From JBOGXA01 sp050694175 (GTDB lineage: Bacteria > Actinomycetota > CADDZG01 > WHSQ01): DNA of 64,000 nt. Positions within the stretch are counted from its first letter, which is position 1. Every line of letters begins with the position of its first letter. Below, piece by piece: positions 15,783 to 24,000 of the stretch. A program made the translations under genes and the position numbers. The stretch is from NCBI GenBank assembly GCA_050694175.1, contig JBOGXA010000017.1, forward strand, positions 1-64,000. Reading direction: 5' to 3'. The notes below the pieces were generated by a model, which saw nothing but the letters and a program-made list of their open reading frames with translations, ran no database searches and was not told the DNA's origin.

Positions 15783-16202
15783 TTACTCGGGCCCCGACGC
15801 CGGAGAAACGTCGTCGGCCGACCCCAAAACGGCTTCTGCTTCGAACTCGACCTTCCAGCGATCGTTGAGGAACCCGGCGACTACGACCATCGTCGAGGCC
15901 GGACGCGCAGGCCCGAACACTTCGGCATGCGCTTTGGCTGCGGCCTCGCCATAGGATGCATCGGTAAGGTACGTGCGCGTTCTCACGACCTCTTCGGGAG
16001 AAGCTCCTGCTTCCCCTAGGGCCTGCACGATAATCTCGAGGCAACGCTTCGACTGGACATATGGGTCGGGGTCAACCGTCCCGTCCTCCCAGATTGGTGC
16101 AGTTCCGGATACGAGCACCCGATTGCCGACTCGCACCGCCCGGCTGAAGCCGATCTTGTCCTCGTACGGGGACCCCGACCGGACATGTCTCCTTGCAATC
16201 AT
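15783..16202 (-). CDS. RidA / YjgF family protein
   Basis: ATG 16202 (GGAGA about 10 nt upstream) gives a ~139-residue protein with RidA features: IGFSRAVRVGNRVLVSGTAP, LEIIVQALGEAGASPEEVVR, RTYLTDA and STMVVVAGFLNDRWKVEFEA. The Arg in VRTRTYLTD matches the substrate-carboxylate Arg of active RidA imine deaminases, although the C-terminal Glu context is the variant seen in actinobacterial RidA-like proteins. It follows the cyclase gene by 61 bp on the same strand. Confidence 0.88.
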   Translation of the reverse strand: MIARRHVRSGSPYEDKIGFSRAVRVGNRVLVSGTAPIWEDGTVDPDPYVQSKRCLEIIVQALGEAGASPEEVVRTRTYLTDASYGEAAAKAHAEVFGPARPASTMVVVAGFLNDRWKVEFEAEAVLGSADDVSPASGPE

Positions 16203-16263
16203 CAGAACATTCTCTCCGAATCGAGCAGTAGCCACCGGCTGAAGGGGGCAAAGTGCGGCTCCG

Positions 16264-17433
16264 CTACAGCTTTGTGACGGGGATGGTGCCCGCGTCCCGG
16301 ACCACCTTGTCCGCTTGGGGGGCAACCTCCTGCAGCAATCGGTAGGAGATTTTCTCGAGGTCGATCCCGACATCCGCGGCGTCGTCGGGCGTGAGTTGCT
16401 CGAGCAAAGGCTTGCTGGCGATCGTCTCGCCGGCCGCAGCCGCTTCCTGGATACGCGCGGTCTCGTTGACGGCGTCGCCGAGCGCGGTAACGTCGAGCCG
16501 GCTTCCGGGCACAAGCTGTCCCATGTAGAGGCTCCCATCCCAGTGCACGCCGACCCTCATGGGGCAGTCCCCCTCGACAACTCCGGACAAGATCTCTTTG
16601 GAGAGCCGGTGGCACTGCTCCGCGGTCCACAGGGCGGCAGCCGCGGCGCGCGACGGTGTGTCGAGGTCGTCCACGAGGAAGAAGGCGGCTGCTCCATCGC
16701 CGGCGTGCTTGCCGACGATTCCGGTGTTGTCCGCCACCGCCTGATCGACGCCTGTCCAGAGCTCGCGCATCAGACGGAAGTAAGTGATGCTGGGTAGCTG
16801 GCGCGATAGTCGTCCCGAGCTCTGCAGATCGCAGAACATGATCGCGGCCTGTCGTGAACGGGGATCGACGAGGCGCGCCATTCGCTCATACATCTCCTCG
16901 TCGCCGCGCGCGAGGAGGGCCACGAGATTAGGTCTCACGTCCATGAACATGAGGACGAGGATGCCGTGTGGCTCACCCCCTTCGCTCCGGACTCGCAAAC
17001 CGGCGACGTTCACCGGATACGGGGGGAGCTCGGGGTCGGCCGGGTCCATCGCGAGAAAACGCGTCTCGAAAATATCGGGGATAGGGGCGGGCTCGACCCC
17101 CTCCAAGAGGCCGGCCATCTCCGACGGGATCACCTTGTCGACCCCCCACCCTCGACGCGCGAGATCGTCGAGTAGATACGGACCGAGGTCGCGGAACAAC
17201 GACGGAAGGCTCTCTGGAGCGAGCGCCGATAGCCACGCGTCCCGCAGTAGGGCCTCGGCAACGTGGGTGCCGATGCCGAGATCGGTTTGATCCGACGCAC
17301 GCAGGAACTCGCGGAGTTCGTCCGACACCCAGACGATTCGCCACTCCTCATCGCAGATCATGGCCGCCCACCGAAGGTCGGCAAACGTGCGCGCGTAGCC
17401 CGCGAGCCGCGGATGCTGATCGAGCAGGTTCAC
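16264..17433 (-). CDS. PAS-linked class III adenylate/guanylate cyclase, paralog B
   Basis: Same architecture and high similarity to the gene at 905-2080: a PAS-like N-terminal half (DLRWAAMICDEEWRIVWVSD), then the shared hinge LLARGDEEMYERMARLVDPR and a class III cyclase domain. Here the catalytic set is complete: metal Asp in FCDLQSSG, Lys and Asp in GKHAGDGAAAFF, purine Asp in RLDVTALG, and Asn plus Arg in VNETARI. GTG 17433 is chosen because GGAAGG lies 6 nt upstream; the frame is open to TTG 17469. It probably makes cAMP or cGMP in response to the PAS input. Confidence 0.88.
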   Translation of the reverse strand: MNLLDQHPRLAGYARTFADLRWAAMICDEEWRIVWVSDELREFLRASDQTDLGIGTHVAEALLRDAWLSALAPESLPSLFRDLGPYLLDDLARRGWGVDKVIPSEMAGLLEGVEPAPIPDIFETRFLAMDPADPELPPYPVNVAGLRVRSEGGEPHGILVLMFMDVRPNLVALLARGDEEMYERMARLVDPRSRQAAIMFCDLQSSGRLSRQLPSITYFRLMRELWTGVDQAVADNTGIVGKHAGDGAAAFFLVDDLDTPSRAAAAALWTAEQCHRLSKEILSGVVEGDCPMRVGVHWDGSLYMGQLVPGSRLDVTALGDAVNETARIQEAAAAGETIASKPLLEQLTPDDAADVGIDLEKISYRLLQEVAPQADKVVRDAGTIPVTKL

Positions 17434-17527
17434 GACGATCCTTCCATCGTAGTCATGCCCGCAAAGCAACGTTGCACATACTCAGGATCGGCCACCCACC
17501 TCCTCTTCTGCATGGGGGCGGGCCGTT

Positions 17528-18166
17528 TCAGGCGAGCGAGAAGGGTGGGTAGCGATCGGTGACAAGGAGCAGCGCGTAGGCCTCAACCCGAAGGCCCCAC
17601 CGTAAGACACCCTCTACGAAGTCAAAGATGCCGCGGGGATAGCGGCCCGTGAAGAGTATTGCGAACCAGGCGATGATCACGGCAACAACTGCTGCTATCG
17701 CAAGAAAGACGAGGACGACGAAGTGAGGAATGGCAAGCAGCCATTTCACTAACGGCAGCCAGCGGTTGAGATCCTGCTGCACGTTTGGATAGTCGACGTC
17801 CAGGTGAACCGACTGCTCCTCATCGGTCGACGGGTATCGATCCGACATTAGGGCAACGTAAGAAGTAACCCTGGTGGAGAACCGAGTTAGCTCTAGATTG
17901 AATGTGAACCACCACCGCGGATACTTTTTGCGGAACAGGATCATCAGGAGAACCGGCGCCACCAGAACCCCGCCGCCAAAAGCGCCGACGGCGGCTCCGT
18001 TCTCACCGAAACTGTCGCCAAATGTGGACCCGCCAACAAGACCCAGGACGATCACGATTGGGATGACATAGATGAGACGCAGGAACGTCGAGAGTCGGCC
18101 CCGGTCACGGTCTGGAAAGTCGATGTTCAATCGTGCCGGATAGGGTTGCTCAGTTGCAGCGGTCAT
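17528..18166 (-). CDS. DUF4389 membrane protein
   Basis: ATG 18166 has AAAGGAG 6 nt upstream. The ~212-residue product has two hydrophobic pairs (LSTFLRLIYVIPIVIVLGLV and the VLLMILFRKKYPRWWF border; then WLLAIPHFVVLVFLAIAAVV) and the family repeats SYVALMSDRYPS and AYALLLVTDRYPPF. DUF4389 proteins are common in actinobacteria and have no known function. It lies between the MDR dehydrogenase (29 bp upstream) and the cyclase (94 bp downstream), suggesting one transcript. Confidence 0.9.
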   Translation of the reverse strand: MTAATEQPYPARLNIDFPDRDRGRLSTFLRLIYVIPIVIVLGLVGGSTFGDSFGENGAAVGAFGGGVLVAPVLLMILFRKKYPRWWFTFNLELTRFSTRVTSYVALMSDRYPSTDEEQSVHLDVDYPNVQQDLNRWLPLVKWLLAIPHFVVLVFLAIAAVVAVIIAWFAILFTGRYPRGIFDFVEGVLRWGLRVEAYALLLVTDRYPPFSLA

Positions 18167-18195
18167 GATCGGCTCCTTTCAATCTGCGCGGGTTT

Positions 18196-19206
18196 TCATA
18201 CGGTGATAACGATCTTTCCTTGGGTTTGCCCCTCTTCCAGATAACGGATGGCCCGGGGAACCTCGCTCAATGGGTAGGTTCGGTCGATGACCGGTGTGAT
18301 CTTTCCTGCCTCAATGAACTCCTTTAGGACGATCAGAGGATCTGTGGGTTCTTTGCGATTGCGAGGCGCCATCCGCTGGCTCACGAACGGTGATGACACG
18401 AGCGCTTTGAGAAAACGACCCAGGCTTCGTCCGATCCAACGAGCACCCGAATCCCGGAAACGTTCGTGGCCTATAAGCACATAAGTCCCTCTGGGAGTTA
18501 GCGCGCGACGGCAGGCTGACAAGGAGTGGTTGCCGGGAATGTCGAGGATGAGGTCATAGCGCTCACCACCTTTGGTGAAGTCCTCTTGCGTGTGGTCGAT
18601 CACGTGGTCTGCGCCGATCGATTGGATCATGTCCAATTTCCTCGTGCTGTCCACGCCGGTGACGTCCGCTCCGTACGCTTTGGCGAGCTGCACGGCGAAG
18701 GTGCCCACACCACCACCCGCACCGTTGATGAGAACCTTCTGTCCTGCCCGCACCTGTCCCTGATAGCGAAGACCCTGGAACGCAATGATCCCCGAGGTGG
18801 GTACGGCGGCGGCTTGTTCAAAAGTCAGGTTGGCCGGCTTCAGCGCCAGCGACTCTTCGGGAGCAGCCACATACTCGGCATAAGCACCGCCGTTGTGCCA
18901 CTGATGGCTTCTCAGGCTCTCGCCGAATACCTCATCACCTGGTAGAAGCTGTGTCACGTTCTTGCCCACCGACTCAACGTGACCTCCCACATCCGTTCCC
19001 GGCACACGATTCTTGGGTTTGAGCACACCGGCCCCCATGAGGCGCAGGATGTACGGGAGGCCTCTTACCGCGTGCCAGACATCGGGATGGACGGAAGCCG
19101 CGTGAACCCGCACCAGCACCTCATCATCCTTGACCACCGGCTTGTCGATCTCGCGAAGATCCAGGACGTCGGGCGAGCCGTACCTGTCCTGGACGATCGC
19201 CTTCAT
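18196..19206 (-). CDS. NAD(P)-dependent MDR alcohol dehydrogenase / quinone oxidoreductase-like
   Basis: Begins MKAIVQDRYGSPDVLDLREI at ATG 19206 with a GGGGGGAAG ribosome site. MDR features: VPGTDVGGHVESVGKNVTQL, GDEVFGE, AAAVPTSGIIAFQGL, the nucleotide-binding VLINGAGGGVGTFAVQLAKA, and the C-terminal PLSEVPRAIRYLEEGQTQGK. Zinc ligands of classical alcohol dehydrogenases are not seen, so it fits the quinone-reductase-like branch. It is divergent from a TetR gene whose putative operators overlap its TTGACA promoter. The frame is open upstream to 19296, but that part lies in the regulatory region. Confidence 0.88.
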   Translation of the reverse strand: MKAIVQDRYGSPDVLDLREIDKPVVKDDEVLVRVHAASVHPDVWHAVRGLPYILRLMGAGVLKPKNRVPGTDVGGHVESVGKNVTQLLPGDEVFGESLRSHQWHNGGAYAEYVAAPEESLALKPANLTFEQAAAVPTSGIIAFQGLRYQGQVRAGQKVLINGAGGGVGTFAVQLAKAYGADVTGVDSTRKLDMIQSIGADHVIDHTQEDFTKGGERYDLILDIPGNHSLSACRRALTPRGTYVLIGHERFRDSGARWIGRSLGRFLKALVSSPFVSQRMAPRNRKEPTDPLIVLKEFIEAGKITPVIDRTYPLSEVPRAIRYLEEGQTQGKIVITV

Positions 19207-19329
19207 TCTCTTCCCCCCATCCGGCGCGGGCTCGATCCCGCCGCGGACGGCGGTCCCGGCGGCGCCGAAAGCGTTTCTTTCATGGCCTGCGATCATTCCG
19301 TCGCTCCTCTCGCCGCTACCGGGCCCTCA

Positions 19330-19380
19330 CTTACGATGTAAGCAATGGTGTAAGCTTCACATACGCTGTAAGTTTGTCAA
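19330..19380 (-). promoter_or_regulatory. TetR operator region and promoter of the MDR dehydrogenase
   Basis: CTTACGATGTAAG at 19330-19342 and CATACGCTGTAAG at 19360-19372 are imperfect inverted repeats with a GTGTAAG half site between them. On the minus strand TTGACA (19375-19380) precedes the second element, so a bound repressor would sit between -35 and -10. The reverse complement of 19360-19372 recurs exactly at 20267-20279. Confidence 0.7.
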
Positions 19381-19438
19381 GGGGAACGGCTGCGACTCAC
19401 CCCTGTACGTTGGAAGTCCGAGGGAAAGGTGGATGCGG

Positions 19439-20122
19439 ATGGCTACTCAGGCCGACCCGAGCGTAGAGCCCCGCGCCCCCTTGAGCAGGGAGCGGGTATT
19501 GCGCGCGGCCATCGCCCTTGCCGATGAAGGCGGAATCGAGGCCCTCAGCATGCGCAAACTCGGCCAGGAGCTCGGGGTCGAGGCCATGTCGCTCTACAAC
19601 CATGTGGCCAACAAGGAAGACCTCCTCGACGGCATGGTCGATGTCATTGTCAGTGAGATCGATGCGCCCCCCAGCGGGACCGACTGGCAGACGGCCATGC
19701 GCCAGAGGGTGCTCTCGGCCCGCAGGTCGCTCTTTCGCCACCCCTGGGCCTCCCGGGTGATCGAGTCGCGCACCAACGCGACTCCCACGATGCTCAAGTA
19801 CATGGATTCGATGATTGGGATACTCCGGGCCGGCGGCTTCTCGATCGACCTTGCCCACCACGCGTTGCACGTCCTGGGCAGCCGCCTGCTGGGGTTCGCG
19901 CAGGAGCTCTACGACGACTCGGGGGACGATCTTGATCCAGAGGCGGAGAGGGTCATGCTCCAGCAGATTGCGACCGAGTACCCGAACATCGCCGAGATGG
20001 CCAGGGCCATCACCCACGACGAAGACACGATCGTAGGTAAAGGGTGCGATGACCAGTTCGAGTTCGAGTTCGCGCTCGATCTGATCCTCGACGGCCTCGA
20101 AAGGCTCCGCGACGGGGGCTGA
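19439..20122 (+). CDS. TetR/AcrR-family repressor
   Basis: N-terminal TetR helix-turn-helix: RERVLRAAIALADEGGIEAL, SMRKLGQELGVEAMSLYNHV, NKEDLLDGMVDVIV. The C-terminal half looks like the TetR_C ligand domain (LFRHPWASRVIESRTNATPT ... DDQFEFEFALDLILDGL). ATG 19439 has AAGGTGG 6 nt upstream; ATG 19433 is an alternative. It lies between a divergent dehydrogenase operon and an MMPL exporter, and both promoters carry the same CTTAC-type elements, so it probably represses both and itself. Confidence 0.88.
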   Translation: MATQADPSVEPRAPLSRERVLRAAIALADEGGIEALSMRKLGQELGVEAMSLYNHVANKEDLLDGMVDVIVSEIDAPPSGTDWQTAMRQRVLSARRSLFRHPWASRVIESRTNATPTMLKYMDSMIGILRAGGFSIDLAHHALHVLGSRLLGFAQELYDDSGDDLDPEAERVMLQQIATEYPNIAEMARAITHDEDTIVGKGCDDQFEFEFALDLILDGLERLRDGG

Positions 20123-20226
20123 CTCCGGTCGCCGTCGGTGCGGCGCGGACGAATCGGTTTTCCATTGCGGTAGCCCTAGCGCCCTTCTCCCTTAACCAAG
20201 CGCAAATTTCCCCCCAGAGCTCCCTC

Positions 20227-20279
20227 TTGACAAGGCTTACGGTGTAAATGTAACTTACGCCATAAGCTTACAGCGTATG
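20227..20279 (+). promoter_or_regulatory. Promoter and TetR operators of the MMPL gene
   Basis: TTGACA at 20227-20232 is followed by CTTACGGTGTAAA (20236-20248), CTTACGCCATAAG (20254-20266) and CTTACAGCGTATG (20267-20279). The last is the exact reverse complement of the element at 19360-19372. A TAACTT at 20251-20256 could serve as -10 with an 18-bp spacer. The operator clusters explain how one TetR protein could co-regulate the exporter and the dehydrogenase operon (inference). Confidence 0.72.
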
Positions 20280-20317
20280 CACACGGCGTACGTCCGGAAT
20301 GAAGGGAGAAGGGCCCC

Positions 20318-22567
20318 ATGGCATCGTCCACCCAATCGCTGGCCCGGTCGGCAGGCCGCCATCCGTGGCGGACGCTCGTGGTCTGGGTCGTCGCACTGAT
20401 AACCGCCGCCGTCCTGTCGGCGCAGTTGCTCGGCGACGCCCTGACGACCGACACCGACTTCACAAACGAGCCCGAAGCCAAGCGGGCCGCCGGCCTGTTG
20501 GAAGAACGGTTGAGGGGCCCCAACGAAGACGTTGAGTTCGTCGTGGTAACGGCAGAGTCAACGGTCACCGAACCCGAGTACAGGGCCTACGTCGGCGAAC
20601 TGCAAACTTCGATCGCAGCCCTCGGCCCAGATGCCGTCCACCACGTCGGTAGCTACCTGACGAACGAGGGGCCGGTCTCCGAAACCGGCCGGTCGACTCT
20701 GCTGCCGGTGACACTGGCGGGCGTCGACCACACGGCGGCCGGCGAAAAGGCCGAGGTGCTGGTCGACACGGTGAAGAAGGTCGAAGCCCCAGAAGGCTTC
20801 GAGGCACTGGTCGCGGGTCCCGCCACACTTGAGAACGACTTCATCCGGCTCGCCGAGGAGGGCCTCGAGCAAGGGGAGACCATCGGCCTGGCTGTCGCCC
20901 TGGTAGTGCTGGTGTTCGTGTTCGGGGCGGTCGTCGCCGGCCTGATCCCGATCATCCTGGGTGTTATGGCGATTGCCATCGCTCTCGGTGCCGCCGCGCT
21001 GTTCGGCCTGGCCTTCGATCTGCCGTTCTTTATCGCCAACATCATCACGATGATCGGCCTCGCGGTTGGCATTGACTACTCACTTTTCATGGTCTCCCGC
21101 TACCGCGAGGAGCGCGCCAACGGTCTCGACAAGCTGGATGCGATCGCCCACACCGGCGCCACTGCGAGCAGAGCGGTGCTCTTCTCCGGCCTGACGGTCG
21201 TGGTGGCTCTCATGGGCATGCTGTTGTTGCCGAACACCATCTACCGCAGCATCGGCCTGGGTGCGATCCTCGTGGTGATCACCGCGGTCGCGGCGTCGTT
21301 GACCCTATTGCCCGCCGTGCTGGCGCTCATGGGTGACAAGATCAATGCGCTTCGGATCCGGGGCCGGCGGAAGGATGCCCGACAGAGTCAGGGCCGTTTC
21401 TGGGATCGGGTCACCGGTACCGTCATGCGCCGGCCCCTCGTCAGCGTGATCCTGGCTGCCGGCGTCCTGGTGCTGGCCGCGCTCCCGTACTTCAGCATCA
21501 ACGAGGGGTTCTCGGGCGTGAGCACACTGCCCGACGAGGCGGAGTCTAAGAAGGCGTTCCTAATCCTGGAGAACGAGTTCTCCGGAGGCCTCGGCTCGCC
21601 GGTGGAGCTCGTCATCGATGGAGACATCACCCCGTCGGTGATGTCCTCGATCGATGACGTTCGGGGCAGGTTGGAAGCCGATCCATCATTCGGCCCGGCT
21701 GATGTCGAGGTGAACGAAGCGGCCGACCTGGCGTTGGTGTCAGTGCCTCTGTCCGGGGACATAGCCGGCAACGATGCGATGGATGCGGTCCGTGAGCTGC
21801 GCAGCGAGATTATCCCCGAGCTGTTCGATGAAGTGCCCGTCGACGTGCTCGTCGGAGGCGACACCGCTAACAACGTCGACTACCTGGACCAGACGGCGTT
21901 GTACACCCCCATTGTGTTCGTGTTCGTGCTCGGTCTGTCCTTCGTGCTCTTGACTGTGGCGTTCCGCTCGCTGGTCATCCCCGCGAAGGCGATCGCGATG
22001 AACCTGCTGTCTGTGGGAGCGGCCTACGGACTGCTCGTTCTGTTCTTCCAACAGGGCGTCGGGCCCGAGCTCTTCAAGAACATCGCGGGCTGGCTCGGCT
22101 TCGGCCAGGTCGAGTCGATCGAGGCAGGACTCCCGCTGTTCATGTTCAGCGTCCTGTTCGGGCTCTCGATGGACTACCACGTCTTCCTGCTCAGCAGGAT
22201 CCGTGAGCGCTTCGATCACACAGGCGACAACAGCGAGTCGGTGGCCTACGCGCTCCGCACCACCGGTGCCCTGATCACAGGGGCGGCCGCCATCATGGTG
22301 GCGGTCTTCGGTGGCTTTGCAGCCGGCCCACTTGTCGGGTTGCAGCAGATGGGCTTTGGGCTGGCGGTCGCCGTGGCGCTCGACGCGACCATCGTTCGAT
22401 CCATCCTGGTTCCCGCCACGATGAAGCTCCTCGGCGACCGCAACTGGTATCTGCCTTCCTGGCTCGAGTGGCTGCCGAAAGTCACCATCGAGGAAGGGAA
22501 AACGCCGGAGACCGTTCCCGAGCCCGCCGAGTCCGAGCCCGATCGGGAGCTCGTTCCGGTCGGCTGA
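20318..22567 (+). CDS. MMPL-family RND exporter
   Basis: A 749-residue inner-membrane protein with the two-fold MMPL layout: N-terminal helix, external domain, a block of five helices, cytoplasmic loop, and a repeat of the same. The proton-relay Asp-Tyr pairs are intact in both halves (GIDYSLFMVSRYREE and GLSMDYHVFLLSRIRE). GAAGGGAGAAGGG precedes ATG 20318. Family members export lipids, siderophores or drugs; TetR control with repeated operators suggests an inducible efflux role. Substrate unknown. Confidence 0.92.
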   Translation: MASSTQSLARSAGRHPWRTLVVWVVALITAAVLSAQLLGDALTTDTDFTNEPEAKRAAGLLEERLRGPNEDVEFVVVTAESTVTEPEYRAYVGELQTSIAALGPDAVHHVGSYLTNEGPVSETGRSTLLPVTLAGVDHTAAGEKAEVLVDTVKKVEAPEGFEALVAGPATLENDFIRLAEEGLEQGETIGLAVALVVLVFVFGAVVAGLIPIILGVMAIAIALGAAALFGLAFDLPFFIANIITMIGLAVGIDYSLFMVSRYREERANGLDKLDAIAHTGATASRAVLFSGLTVVVALMGMLLLPNTIYRSIGLGAILVVITAVAASLTLLPAVLALMGDKINALRIRGRRKDARQSQGRFWDRVTGTVMRRPLVSVILAAGVLVLAALPYFSINEGFSGVSTLPDEAESKKAFLILENEFSGGLGSPVELVIDGDITPSVMSSIDDVRGRLEADPSFGPADVEVNEAADLALVSVPLSGDIAGNDAMDAVRELRSEIIPELFDEVPVDVLVGGDTANNVDYLDQTALYTPIVFVFVLGLSFVLLTVAFRSLVIPAKAIAMNLLSVGAAYGLLVLFFQQGVGPELFKNIAGWLGFGQVESIEAGLPLFMFSVLFGLSMDYHVFLLSRIRERFDHTGDNSESVAYALRTTGALITGAAAIMVAVFGGFAAGPLVGLQQMGFGLAVAVALDATIVRSILVPATMKLLGDRNWYLPSWLEWLPKVTIEEGKTPETVPEPAESEPDRELVPVG

Positions 22568-22580
22568 CCGGAAACTCGCC

Positions 22581-22606
22581 CGAGGGGACGCTAAGGCGTC
22601 CCCTCG
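22581..22606 (+). terminator. Hairpin after the MMPL gene
   Basis: CGAGGGGACG (22581-22590) and CGTCCCCTCG (22597-22606) form a perfect 10-bp stem with a 6-nt loop 14 bp after the MMPL stop. There is no T tract, so it may act as a rho-independent terminator of the actinobacterial type or just stabilise the 3' end. Confidence 0.55.
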
Positions 22607-22650
22607 GCTCGTGGGCTCCCGAAGGCGTCCCCTCGGCTCGTGGGCTCCGG
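22593..22650 (+). repeat. 29-bp tandem repeat, two copies
   Basis: AAGGCGTCCCCTCGGCTCG and ten further bases occur at 22593-22621 and again at 22622-22650 with a near-identical sequence. The first copy overlaps the 3' arm of the preceding hairpin, so the second copy duplicates that arm. Confidence 0.75.
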
Positions 22651-22683
22651 AAGGCCGGCCAGAAACTGAACTCGCTAGCTACA

Positions 22684-22712
22684 CGCGGGGATACCCCCGC
22701 GAGAAGCGGGGG
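22684..22712 (+). other. Alternative hairpins upstream of the DUF1801 gene
   Basis: CGCGGGG (22684-22690) can pair with CCCCGCG (22695-22701), while the same C run (22694-22700) can instead pair with GCGGGGG (22706-22712). Two exclusive stems 105 bp ahead of a start codon could be an attenuator, but nothing else supports it. Confidence 0.3.
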
Positions 22713-22817
22713 ATTGTCAGGGCCGTCTGCCGCCGCGATCTGGGTAGGTCTCAGGCGATGACGGGGGAATCTGAGCATGAGATAGGGCACGTAGGGTTAT
22801 CCGCGGAAAGGAGAGAC

Positions 22818-23186
22818 ATGGCTGGACCGAGTAGCGTCGAGGACTACCTCTCTCAGGTTCCGGAGGAGGCGCGGGCTGTCCTCGAGAAGCTCCGCAAGAC
22901 GATCAAGGCGGCTGCGCCCAACACAACCGAGACGATCAGCTACCAGATGCCGACGTTCAAGTATCAAGGACGAGCGCTTGTGGGGTACGCGGCATTCAAG
23001 AATCACTGCAGCTTGTTTCCGTATAGCACGAAGGTAATGGACTCGCTCAAAGAGGAACTGCAATCCTTCGACACCTCGGGGAAGGGGGCGACGATTCGCT
23101 TTCCGGTCGGCAAGCCCCTCCCTGCCGCTCTTGTCAGAAAGCTCGTGAAGGTGCGGATCGAGGAGATCGAGAGTCGCAACCCGTAG
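22818..23186 (+). CDS. DUF1801 / YdhG-like iron-chaperone family protein
   Basis: ATG 22818 follows AAAGGAG. The 122-residue product has the family pattern EDYLSQVPEEARAVLEKLRK, TETISYQMPTFKYQGRALVG, KNHCSLFPYSTKVMDSLKEE and ATIRFPVGKPLPAALVRKLV. DUF1801 proteins are frataxin-like in fold; one is described as an iron chaperone, most are uncharacterised. Stand-alone gene between the MMPL exporter and the HlyIII protein. Confidence 0.88.
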   Translation: MAGPSSVEDYLSQVPEEARAVLEKLRKTIKAAAPNTTETISYQMPTFKYQGRALVGYAAFKNHCSLFPYSTKVMDSLKEELQSFDTSGKGATIRFPVGKPLPAALVRKLVKVRIEEIESRNP

Positions 23187-23209
23187 ACGATGGCCGTCAG
23201 CCGGCACCG

Positions 23210-23944
23210 ATGGACACGTTGGTAGGTGTTGATCGTGACGCGGGTTGGAGGGGCGGTGTCGATGAGATTCAGGTCGGTGGGGATGGTCCCATCAGCGAAC
23301 AGGTAACGACTCCCAAGCCGCGCCTTCGCGGCCGGTTCCACCAAGTGGCGCTGATCGTTGCCGTCCCTGCAAGCGTTCGCCTGGTAAGTGCGGCGCCGCC
23401 GGGCTCGGTTCGAACAGCGATGATCATTTATGCCATGAGCTTGATCGGGCTCTTCGGCGCAAGCACCGCGTATCACCGCGTGACCTGGTCTCCAGCCGCC
23501 CTTCGCCGCGTAAAGAGCCTCGACCACAGCATGATCTTCTTACTCATCGCAGGGACTTACACGGCCTACGGAGTGCTGGCCCTCCATGGGCTCCTGAGGC
23601 TGCTCGTTCTCGCGGTCGTGTGGACGGGAGCTCTCGTGGGAATGACGCTCAAGCTGGTCAGGATCGACCAATTCTCCCGGGCGGGAGGGACTCTTTACAT
23701 AGTCCTCGGATGGATCGGGATCGTAGCCCTTCCCCAGGTTCTGAGTGAATCGGAGACACCGCCGCTTGTTCTCACCGTCGCGGGAGGGGTCATGTACACA
23801 GTGGGGGCCGTAGTGTTGCTTCGGAACCGTCCCGATCCAAACCCGCTCGTTTTCGGCTATCACGAGATCTGGCACGCGCTGGTGGTAGGTGCAAGCGCTT
23901 GCCATTATACGGCCATCACGATGCTGCTACACACAGAAGGCTGA
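23210..23944 (+). CDS. Hemolysin III / AdipoR-PAQR family membrane protein
   Basis: A ~244-residue protein whose membrane part shows the HlyIII metal-site motifs: the first His in GASTAYHRVTW, the Asp-His pair in SLDHSMIFLLIAGTYTAYGV, and the final FGYHEIWHALVVGASACHY. Seven helices are expected. The first ~45 residues lack the usual first helix sequence and no ribosome site is evident at ATG 23210, so the N-terminus is uncertain (TTG 23219 is in frame). These proteins are thought to be hydrolase-like integral membrane enzymes; the haemolysin name is historical. Confidence 0.82.
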   Translation: MDTLVGVDRDAGWRGGVDEIQVGGDGPISEQVTTPKPRLRGRFHQVALIVAVPASVRLVSAAPPGSVRTAMIIYAMSLIGLFGASTAYHRVTWSPAALRRVKSLDHSMIFLLIAGTYTAYGVLALHGLLRLLVLAVVWTGALVGMTLKLVRIDQFSRAGGTLYIVLGWIGIVALPQVLSESETPPLVLTVAGGVMYTVGAVVLLRNRPDPNPLVFGYHEIWHALVVGASACHYTAITMLLHTEG

Positions 23945-24000
23945 CCGGGCGCGCATCGAATCTCAGACGATGTGAGATACGTGAGGGAGGAGCGGAGACG

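Noticed and set aside
22684..22712. CRISPR-repeat-like GC-rich palindrome
   Set aside because: Only one hairpin region, with no regularly spaced repeats or cas genes in the window.
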